8,531 nucleotides of DNA from Cyanobacteria bacterium HKST-UBA02. GTDB taxonomy: Bacteria > Cyanobacteriota > Vampirovibrionia > Obscuribacterales > Obscuribacteraceae. The stretch lies in the NCBI GenBank assembly GCA_020431945.1, contig JAGQHH010000104.1, positions 11,493 through 20,023 on the forward strand, read 5' to 3'. Below, in pieces: positions 1 through 5,192 of this stretch; position 1 is the first letter of the stretch; each line of letters opens with the position of its first letter. The position numbers were made by a program, and so were the translations under genes. The notes beneath the pieces are model-generated. The model was not told the origin of the DNA. It did not search any database and was given only the letters and a program-made list of their open reading frames with translations.

Positions 1-1
1 C

Positions 2-949
2 GAGCTTTCGGGCTTCGCCGGCTGGGCGCTTCAGCACCTGGGGCATTTTTCCGTGGAGCGCGGCGCTCATGACAGCCATGCCAAGGACTTCGCCATCGAT
101 ATCGTGAAAGAGGGGAAAAATGTCCTCCTGATCTTTCCGGAAGGCGAGATCTTCTATCTCAATGAAGAGGTCCAGCCTTTTCACAGTGGCGCGGTGGAGA
201 TCTGCATGCAGGCGATTTTGCAGATGCGCGAGAAGAACCCCGACTGGACTGCTTTCATCGTGCCCATGGCAATCAAATACCACCATCGCGGTCGCATAGA
301 GAAAGTCCTCGAGATGCGCATCACCAGAATGGAGCGCCGGCTCGAGCTGCTGCCCATGGAAGACGCCTCCTTCGCCGAGCGTCTCAAGCGTATTCAGAGG
401 GAGCTTCTTCTCAAAGAAGATATGGAGCATGAAGTACGAATCAGTCTGGAAGAGGATCTCTTCGAGCAGATAATCACCACCGAGAAAACGATCTTAGCCC
501 GGGTGGAGGAAAGACACCGGGAAGTGCGAGTCACCCAGCATGCGGTCATCGACGAGTCCTGGCAGTTGAGCGCCGAGATTCGCGCCGATCTCGACGGCAC
601 CAATGATGAGGAAGTCAGGGAAAAGCTGGAGCATGAGCTCTCGGATCTGGAGGAAGTCGCTCAAATGACGAGCTGGCGTCCTTATTACTATGAGGGCGAT
701 GTCTCGGCGGATCGTCTCGCGGAAGCGGTCATGAAGCTCGAGCGGGAGCTCTATAAGATCAAGCGACCCAGACAGCTCTCCCGCCGGGATGTGCATATCA
801 AGGTCGCTGAGCCCATCGATCTGGGCAAGCTCTCGGATGAGTATCAGAAGGACCCCCGGGCGTTCCGGCATAGCTTCACCACCGACCTGCACGATCAGGT
901 CCAGGGTCTGGTGGACGCTCTGGTTTATCAGTGCGCCCGGCGGAGCTGA
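2..949 (+). CDS. PlsC-like phospholipid acyltransferase, 5'-truncated by the window edge
   Basis: This is probably a membrane-associated acyl-CoA/acyl-ACP dependent glycerolipid acyltransferase of the PlsC (LPLAT) superfamily. The reading frame is open from base 2, so 315 residues are visible and the true start, with the expected catalytic HX4D block, lies upstream. A GTG at 53 is only an internal valine. Visible family blocks are LGHFSVERG (about residues 13-21, the usual G-x-F-x-V-x-R block), LLIFPEGE (about 41-48), F-H-S-G-A shortly after, and the hydrophobic VPMAIKY strand (about 90-96). The third block normally reads FPEGT; here Thr is replaced by Glu. A charged, mostly helical stretch of roughly 150 residues separates the VPMAIKY strand from the C-terminal VAEPIDLGKL strand, and these are usually much closer. 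The gene ends in a hairpin shared with the convergent P450 gene. The superfamily is fairly certain; the exact substrate is not. Confidence 0.8.
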   Translation, partial: ELSGFAGWALQHLGHFSVERGAHDSHAKDFAIDIVKEGKNVLLIFPEGEIFYLNEEVQPFHSGAVEICMQAILQMREKNPDWTAFIVPMAIKYHHRGRIEKVLEMRITRMERRLELLPMEDASFAERLKRIQRELLLKEDMEHEVRISLEEDLFEQIITTEKTILARVEERHREVRVTQHAVIDESWQLSAEIRADLDGTNDEEVREKLEHELSDLEEVAQMTSWRPYYYEGDVSADRLAEAVMKLERELYKIKRPRQLSRRDVHIKVAEPIDLGKLSDEYQKDPRAFRHSFTTDLHDQVQGLVDALVYQCARRS

Positions 950-969
950 GGCTCGGAAGGAGCGCTCAG
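946..969. terminator. Hairpin between convergent genes, possible bidirectional terminator
   Basis: Arms CTGAGGCTC (946-954) and GAGCGCTCAG (960-969) pair over 9 bp with one bulged G (964) around a GGAAG loop. The TGA stop of the acyltransferase (947-949) lies in one arm and the stop of the P450 (966-968, minus strand) in the other. There is no T-tract on either side, so it is not a classical intrinsic terminator. It may still act as a 3'-end stabiliser or a termination signal for both converging transcripts. Confidence 0.4.
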
Positions 970-2213
970 AATTCCACCTGGAGATATTGCAGACCACGCA
1001 GGGCGTAGGGGCTGCGATAGGGCATCACCGGCTCTTTCAAACGCATTTCGGGAAGACGTTTCAAGATGGCGCCGATGGCTATTCTCGCTTCTGCCCTGGC
1101 AAGCTCGGCGCCGAGACAGTAGTGGACACCGGCTCCGAAAGAGACATGTTTTTTGTTCTGGCGCTCGATGGAGAAAGTATCAGGATCCGGGAAAAACTCC
1201 GGGTCGCGATTGCAGGCTCCGATGAGCACGGTGAGAGCGTCTCCTTTCTTGATTGTTTTGTCGCCGAGCTCGATGTCTTCGTTGGCAAGACGTCTGACTA
1301 TCTGTACCGGAGAGTCGAAACGCAGGATCTCCTCCACCGCCTCAATAATCAGCTCCGGTCGCTCTTCTAGAAGACGGCGTTGCTCGGGGTGGCGCATGAG
1401 GTGGTAGAGCCCGTTGCCGATGAGATTGACCGTGGTCTCGTGACCGGCGATCAATAAGAGTATGCTGTTCGAGATAAGCTCTTCCTGGGAGAGTCTGCCT
1501 TCATCTTCCGAATTGATCAGAGCCAGGGAAGTGAGCAGATCTTTTTTGGAGCTTTCATTATGTGATTTGAGCTTGCCGGCAATGGCTTTTCTGAGATAGC
1601 CCTTGAGCTCCAGGGATGCGGCAAAGGATCTGGCTGCCTTGTAGGGGCAGACATTACCGTCGAGGGTGGCGGTGATTCTTGTAGACCATTCTTTGAACTT
1701 ATCCCGATCCGCAGCCGGTATTCCGAGAAGCTCGGCGATCACCGTCACAGGCAGCGGGAAAGCGAATTGCGAGATCAGATCGGCATGACCATCATTCTCG
1801 AAACCGTCGATGAGCCTGTCGGTGATGCTCTGGATCTCGCCTTCCAACTCCCGGACTACCGTAGGAGTGAAAGCACCGCTGATGAGACCACGCACCCGGG
1901 TATGCTCGGGCGGGTCCTGCCTCAGTATATTGCTCAGACCCTGCCTGCCGGTGAGCTTGAGAACGATACGCATGGCTCTGCTCGGATGGCGCCAGCGCTC
2001 CATGCGTTTGCCATACCGGTTGTCCCGGAGGAGCTTGTTGGCTTCCGCCAGACCGGTGACCAGCCAGTGATTGCCTTTCTCGCTGAAGACCACATGATCC
2101 CTCTGGCGCATTGCCGCAAGCTCCGTATACGGATCTTGCAGGAAGCTCGCCGAATGCTCCATCAAAGGATCGAAAACAGCTCTGTCCACAGATTTATCCA
2201 CCACAGTATTCAT
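966..2213 (-). CDS. Cytochrome P450 monooxygenase
   Basis: This encodes a 415-residue soluble bacterial cytochrome P450, a heme-thiolate enzyme that inserts one oxygen atom from O2 into an organic substrate. The chosen start is the ATG at 2213, which has an AAGGGAGG ribosome binding site (2220-2227) just upstream; a longer GTG start at 2234 would place that site inside the coding region. All diagnostic motifs are present: the helix-C HTRVRGL (about 104-110), the oxygen-activating I-helix AGHETT (256-261), the K-helix E295-x-x-R298, the F347...R351 meander, and the heme loop FGAGVHYCLG (359-368) with proximal ligand Cys366. Length and motif spacing are those of an intact class I bacterial P450, which needs a ferredoxin and reductase; neither is encoded here. 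Its ATG overlaps the stop of a short membrane-protein gene as ATGA, so the two are probably translationally coupled. The substrate cannot be told from sequence. Confidence 0.95.
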   Translation of the reverse strand: MNTVVDKSVDRAVFDPLMEHSASFLQDPYTELAAMRQRDHVVFSEKGNHWLVTGLAEANKLLRDNRYGKRMERWRHPSRAMRIVLKLTGRQGLSNILRQDPPEHTRVRGLISGAFTPTVVRELEGEIQSITDRLIDGFENDGHADLISQFAFPLPVTVIAELLGIPAADRDKFKEWSTRITATLDGNVCPYKAARSFAASLELKGYLRKAIAGKLKSHNESSKKDLLTSLALINSEDEGRLSQEELISNSILLLIAGHETTVNLIGNGLYHLMRHPEQRRLLEERPELIIEAVEEILRFDSPVQIVRRLANEDIELGDKTIKKGDALTVLIGACNRDPEFFPDPDTFSIERQNKKHVSFGAGVHYCLGAELARAEARIAIGAILKRLPEMRLKEPVMPYRSPYALRGLQYLQVEF

Positions 2214-2341
2214 TGTGAGCCTCCCTTGCCGCACTTTTCTTTGTTTTTCAGATAAGCATGTCTCAGAAGCAAGATAAGGGGCAGCTTGATCAGTTTAACC
2301 ATCGCTATCGCGGCTATAAAGTCTAAAGGAACGTTGAACAT
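2210..2341 (-). CDS. 43-residue membrane miniprotein coupled to the P450
   Basis: A short gene starts at ATG 2341 and is preceded by a strong GGAGG site (2351-2355) at 9-nt spacing. Its TGA (2212-2210) overlaps the P450 ATG (2213-2211) as ATGA. The 43-residue product opens with MFNVP, carries one hydrophobic stretch (about residues 6-29, interrupted by Lys16, Lys19 and Pro21), and ends in a basic hydrophilic tail with KNKEK and one Cys (residue 37). The tail is rich in positive charge, as expected for a cytoplasmic side. An in-frame extension of 21 residues upstream has no comparable ribosome binding site and is not favoured. No family is recognised. It could be a membrane anchor or partner for the P450, or simply a leader that sets P450 translation by coupling. 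The good start signal and precise overlap support it being translated; its function is unknown. Confidence 0.6.
   Translation of the reverse strand: MFNVPLDFIAAIAMVKLIKLPLILLLRHAYLKNKEKCGKGGSQ
2220..2227 (-). promoter_or_regulatory. Ribosome binding site deciding the P450 start
   Basis: On the minus strand this reads AAGGGAGG, 6 nt before the ATG at 2213. It selects that ATG over the upstream in-frame GTG at 2234. The site lies within the last codons of the upstream 43-residue membrane-protein gene. Confidence 0.75.
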
Positions 2342-2440
2342 ATTCTCTTGCCTCCGGATGCAGTTACACCCGGGGTGAAGAGAAAGTTGCGGGGTTCCGG
2401 ACAATCACAAGATTGCATTAACAATTGCCGATTATGGTTT
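2342..2440. other. 99-bp gap between the Ntn hydrolase stop and the miniprotein start
   Basis: Apart from the miniprotein ribosome binding site, I see only a weak minus-strand hairpin, CAATC-TTGT-GATTG (about 2404-2417), with no T-tract. No convincing -35/-10 pair is visible. Read-through from the Ntn hydrolase into the miniprotein and P450 is therefore possible but not shown. Confidence 0.35.
2351..2355 (-). promoter_or_regulatory. Ribosome binding site of the membrane miniprotein
   Basis: On the minus strand this is GGAGG, 9 nt before the ATG at 2341. It is the main evidence that the 43-residue gene is translated from that ATG. Confidence 0.6.
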
Positions 2441-3490
2441 TCATTTTTCGACAGCCAGAGCCGCGGTGGCATCGATGGGAGGTCCGTCGACGGCGATGAA
2501 GAAGGATCCGTTGTAGTTGTTTTTCAAAGCCTCATCGAAATCGATGACCTTTATCGCAATATTGCGATAAGAGCGAAAGTAGAATTTGCGGTTTTTCAAA
2601 TCTTTAATCACCGCCCACTGGGTGTAGTCCATAGAGCCGTTCTGGTCGCGGATGTCTCCTTTCGGGATATCCACGGCGTTGAGAAGATGCTCGGCGAGAT
2701 TGACTGCTTTGGAGGCAGTCTCAGGTGTTTTCGCGTAATGAATCATGGCGGCGGTGCGAACAAAACGGGAGGGTGGTGTCCAGTCGCCGGGAATGCCGAG
2801 AAAACCGCTGCCCTGTCCCGGCGGTGCCAGAACTGTGCCGTCGATTTTGATCGGCTCCGCGTTGCCGGCGCTCAGGCTCAGATAGTTGCGCAGGTTGGTG
2901 ATATGCCAGTCGAAAGTCGGAGTATTGGTCATTACTCCGCCGGGATTGTCGTAGATGTTTTTTTTGCCGTCGATGAACTCCACCACGAGACTTTTCCCTG
3001 AAGCGTCATGAAGAGCCAGGTGAAGAGGGGGCACCATTTTCATCTCATCGATATATGAGTCGGTCACCGCGATGCCTGCAAGTCCTTTTTTCGCTTCATC
3101 GACACTGGCGAAACGAGACAGGACCCATGTACCGAGCTTTTTGATCTCTACGGACTCTTTGCCGGTGCCGGCAGTCTCGTAGCGGCTCCCGGGCATCCAG
3201 AGGAAACCGGCTGAGAGTCCTTTCTCGTTCATTCCGTCGGTGATGAATGGCAGTCCCAGGGCATCTACTCCGATGAATGCATACCGTGCCCCGGCGTCGG
3301 ATTTCTCCGGACGATAGATTTTTATCCGCGAGCGCAGCTCCAGACCGAACTCCAGGGAACGACCCACCACCACCGCGCCGTCTTTCGATTTCAACCGGAA
3401 GTCCGTGCAGGCTTCCGTTGTTGTCATGGTGGTCGTCATGGCAAGGGGGAGAAGCAGAGCAAGCGCTTTTCGCATGGGCAATTTCGGCAT
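2441..3490 (-). CDS. Exported choloylglycine hydrolase / penicillin V acylase-like Ntn hydrolase
   Basis: This encodes a 349-residue N-terminal-nucleophile amidase of the linear amide C-N hydrolase (choloylglycine hydrolase) family. Members cut amide bonds in conjugated bile salts, penicillin V or N-acyl-homoserine lactones. The start is ATG 3490, with GGAG (3499-3502) 8 nt upstream; a TTG start at 3550 is much less likely. A signal peptide (basic MPKLPMRK, hydrophobic ALALLLPLA, then a Thr-rich stretch) is followed by Ala27-Cys28. Cleavage there would free Cys28 as the catalytic nucleophile, and the enzyme would act outside the cytoplasm. Other expected residues are Arg44 in VGRSLEFG, Asn189 in MTNTPTFDW and Arg242 in SRFVR. 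The position normally held by Asp21 in bile salt hydrolases is Glu47, and the position near Asn82 reads FLWMPG with Trp98. Both resemble the Gram-negative branch as I recall it. The gene is divergent from the secreted Asn/Gly-rich gene. Family is firm; the substrate is open. Confidence 0.88.
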   Translation of the reverse strand: MPKLPMRKALALLLPLAMTTTMTTTEACTDFRLKSKDGAVVVGRSLEFGLELRSRIKIYRPEKSDAGARYAFIGVDALGLPFITDGMNEKGLSAGFLWMPGSRYETAGTGKESVEIKKLGTWVLSRFASVDEAKKGLAGIAVTDSYIDEMKMVPPLHLALHDASGKSLVVEFIDGKKNIYDNPGGVMTNTPTFDWHITNLRNYLSLSAGNAEPIKIDGTVLAPPGQGSGFLGIPGDWTPPSRFVRTAAMIHYAKTPETASKAVNLAEHLLNAVDIPKGDIRDQNGSMDYTQWAVIKDLKNRKFYFRSYRNIAIKVIDFDEALKNNYNGSFFIAVDGPPIDATAALAVEK

Positions 3491-3599
3491 TCGGGGCACT
3501 CCGGTGGTTGGAAAGAAAATCGGTTGGTACGGGAATCTGCTGGCGGGCAATCAGTATAGCTCCTGGTGTAAAATCAGGTTCCTGTGGAGGAGCCTGACT
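3491..3599. promoter_or_regulatory. Divergent intergenic region with candidate promoters for both flanking genes
   Basis: This 109-bp region must drive both the leftward Ntn hydrolase and the rightward secreted protein. On the + strand, TAAAAT (3569-3574) is a plausible -10 that would start transcription about 20 nt before the ATG at 3600. On the minus strand, TATACT (3558-3553) is a plausible -10 giving a leader of about 55 nt. Neither has a recognisable TTGACA-like box at normal spacing, so either another sigma factor or an activator may be involved. The two -10 boxes are only about 10 bp apart and face opposite ways, so the promoters could compete. Confidence 0.35.
3586..3592 (+). promoter_or_regulatory. 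Ribosome binding site deciding the start of the secreted protein
   Basis: GGAGGAG lies 7 nt before the ATG at 3600. It fixes the start exactly where a canonical signal peptide begins and argues against the in-frame ATG at 3405, which lies inside the divergent gene. Confidence 0.75.
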
Positions 3600-4724
3600 A
3601 TGTTTTTCGACTCAAAAATAATTCGATCCGTGACAGTGCTTTTGACGGCCTGTGCCTTTGCAAATCCTGTGATGGCGTTCGACTCGAATGTCAACAACAC
3701 CGCTCAGCAGATCCAGTCGGATACTCAGAGCCTGGTCAAGAGCTTCGAGAATTTTCTGAAGACCAACGGGCGCTGGTCGCCCAAGCCCGGCAGTCCGGAT
3801 ATGCAAGCCTGTTTTGCCATGGAAGACCTCCAGAAGCAAGCCGACGAGCTCAAGAAGCGTGGCGGCAATTTGAACGAGAGCCAGCTCTCGCAGTCGGTTC
3901 TGTCGATCCAGCAGTCGCTCTCCCGGGTCGAATCGCAGCTCCGCACTGTGGGTGTCGATCAGATGGTCATGGGTCAGGTGAGAGCCGTCCAGAGCGATGT
4001 CAGGCAGCTGAGAGACTATGCCCGGGGCAGCAGCAGCAATTTCAATACGAATAATTTCGGCGGCAACAATTTCGGTGGAAATAACTTCGGCGGTCCGACA
4101 TTCGGCAACAACAGGTGGAACAACAACTCCACCATGCAGCTTCTATCCAGCTCACTGATCGGACCAGGTCTCTATTCCATCACAATGATGGGTCCCAACG
4201 GCAAAGAGACGGTTGTCTCGAAGCAGGGCTCCTACATGCTCTCGGATGGCGTCCACTCTAGACGGGCTTTCGGTCAGGAAGAATCCATTCTCAATCAAGT
4301 CTACGCGGGACAGACAGGAAGTCAGTTTAATAACAACAATAACTGGAACCGGGGCGGTCGGCACCGCCACGGTGGTGGCAACTGGGGTAACCGTAATGTC
4401 GACCAGAACGTCAACGGCAAGGGTATGTTCTATTTCCAGAACATGGCGGCCATGGATGTGAAAAGCGTGTCTGTCCATACCAGGGGAGGGCGTGACGATC
4501 AGGTCGACATGCAGCTCACCGCCCGTTCCGGACAGACCGTTTCCCTCAGTGGCACCCTGGACAGCAGGCGGGATGACCGCATGATCGTCAAGGTCACCAG
4601 TTCCCAGGGCTCTCCTGCCAGCGGCGAGATGGATGTCTATCTCAACACCGGGGATCAGATCCAGTCAGTGAGCGGTAGCGGCAATATTGGCGAAAAACCG
4701 TTCAGCGTGAAATTCGACATCTGA
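3600..4724 (+). CDS. Secreted Asn/Gly-rich protein with NNFGG repeats, family unknown
   Basis: I do not recognise this 374-residue protein. It begins with a good signal peptide (basic start, hydrophobic core VTVLLTACAFANP, likely cleavage after VMA at residue 26), so it is probably exported. Residues about 28-142 are hydrophilic and helical, rich in Gln, Ser, Leu and Arg with heptad-like spacing, suggesting a coiled coil. A low-complexity linker follows, with three tandem NNFGG units (residues 151-165) and further Asn/Gly/Trp runs. Residues about 180-240 look like a small beta-rich module beginning near GPGLYSITMMGPNG. A second low-complexity segment (about 243-273) has an Asn run and a basic His-containing patch, RGGRHRHGGG. 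The last 100 residues alternate polar and hydrophobic residues in a beta-sandwich-like pattern and end at KFDI. There are no transmembrane helices after the signal. It may be a surface or matrix component; no catalytic motif is visible. Confidence 0.8.
   Translation: MFFDSKIIRSVTVLLTACAFANPVMAFDSNVNNTAQQIQSDTQSLVKSFENFLKTNGRWSPKPGSPDMQACFAMEDLQKQADELKKRGGNLNESQLSQSVLSIQQSLSRVESQLRTVGVDQMVMGQVRAVQSDVRQLRDYARGSSSNFNTNNFGGNNFGGNNFGGPTFGNNRWNNNSTMQLLSSSLIGPGLYSITMMGPNGKETVVSKQGSYMLSDGVHSRRAFGQEESILNQVYAGQTGSQFNNNNNWNRGGRHRHGGGNWGNRNVDQNVNGKGMFYFQNMAAMDVKSVSVHTRGGRDDQVDMQLTARSGQTVSLSGTLDSRRDDRMIVKVTSSQGSPASGEMDVYLNTGDQIQSVSGSGNIGEKPFSVKFDI
4050..4094 (+). repeat. Three tandem 15-bp units encoding NNFGG
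   Basis: Units at 4050-4064, 4065-4079 and 4080-4094 each encode Asn-Asn-Phe-Gly-Gly. They differ only at third codon positions, so the peptide is kept while the DNA has drifted. This suggests selection on the repeat peptide rather than a very recent duplication. A degenerate fourth unit (PTFGN) follows. Confidence 0.85.
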
Positions 4725-4750
4725 TCCACAGCTCAAGGCTCGGATTTGAT
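4719..4750. terminator. Weak imperfect hairpin at the convergent gene ends
   Basis: ATCTGATCC (4719-4727) can pair with GGATTTGAT (4742-4750) with one mismatch and one G-U wobble, and AGC/GCT can pair inside the loop. It spans the 8-bp gap between two convergent stop codons. There is no T-tract, so termination here is only a possibility. Confidence 0.2.
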
Positions 4751-5188
4751 CGGATAGGAATCTAGTACTCTTTTGCAGCCCGAGATAAGTTCTGGCAGGT
4801 AGCCCTGGTCGAGCTCGAACCGGAAGATATGTTTTTGAGAAAGCTGGTGCGGACTCATATCGACGGTCATGATCATTTGATCTGGACTTTCCATTGTCAG
4901 TTTGACCGACAGCTCCGGCTCCATGCAAGCGAGATTGGCTTGACCCGCCTTGGTCGAATGCATTCTCTTTGTTGCGACGGTCCATTCTGCAAGCTCAGAC
5001 AAATGGATAATCGGACCATCCACAGAAACTTCCGCTCCGGGCGCGGAACACCGGACCGTTACGAGTAACCAGTTAGCATCCCAGTAGTCGGTGGCATCGG
5101 GGAATTGACGGCCATGGACCCAGATTTGCAAATCGTGTATCTGAATGTCGGGCGCACCGAGCTTTTCTTCAAGTCGCTCCATTCCCAT
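4733..5188 (-). CDS. WapI-immunity-like small protein
   Basis: This is a 151-residue cytoplasmic protein without signal peptide or membrane segment. Its pattern resembles the family annotated around the Bacillus WapI immunity protein: an early DYWDANWLLV segment (residues 34-43), a mid-protein LSELAEW helix, a strand around CMEPELSVKL (88-97), and a C-terminal FRFELDQGYLPELI segment (122-135) leading to a helix ending in SYP. The resemblance is from memory of the family pattern, not a search. WapI-type proteins neutralise a cognate contact-dependent toxin, but no toxin gene or toxin fragment is visible next to this one. The gene starts 4 nt after the stop of the TPR-hydrolase, with only a weak GAG-type ribosome binding site, so it is probably translated by coupling and is the last gene of that operon. 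A second in-frame ATG at 5182 is an alternative start. It could instead be a housekeeping relative with no immunity role. Confidence 0.7.
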   Translation of the reverse strand: MGMERLEEKLGAPDIQIHDLQIWVHGRQFPDATDYWDANWLLVTVRCSAPGAEVSVDGPIIHLSELAEWTVATKRMHSTKAGQANLACMEPELSVKLTMESPDQMIMTVDMSPHQLSQKHIFRFELDQGYLPELISGCKRVLDSYPIKSEP

Positions 5189-5192
5189 TTAT

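Noticed and set aside
494..997. A 167-codon minus-strand frame across the end of the acyltransferase
   Set aside because: It overlaps both the acyltransferase and the P450 ends and shows no family pattern or start signal.
2214..2234. A longer P450 start at GTG 2234
   Set aside because: The AAGGGAGG ribosome binding site would then be inside the coding region; the ATG at 2213 is correctly spaced from it.
2348..3001. A 217-codon open frame on the + strand
   Set aside because: It is antisense to the well-supported Ntn hydrolase and has no domain signal.
3401..3412. Lipoprotein lipobox at the Ntn hydrolase Cys28
   Set aside because: The residues before the Cys (T-E-A) do not fit the usual Leu at -3 and small residue at -2, and the family needs a free N-terminal Cys for catalysis.
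3491..3550. A longer Ntn hydrolase start at TTG 3550
   Set aside because: It would put 20 residues ahead of a normal signal peptide, and the ATG at 3490 has a GGAG at good spacing.
3405..3599. A longer start for the secreted Asn/Gly-rich protein at ATG 3405
   Set aside because: It would overlap the divergent gene and bury a canonical signal peptide; GGAGGAG precedes the ATG at 3600.
4050..4094. The short tandem units as a CRISPR or regulatory repeat
   Set aside because: The units are contiguous, in frame and vary only at synonymous sites, so they are protein repeats with no spacers.
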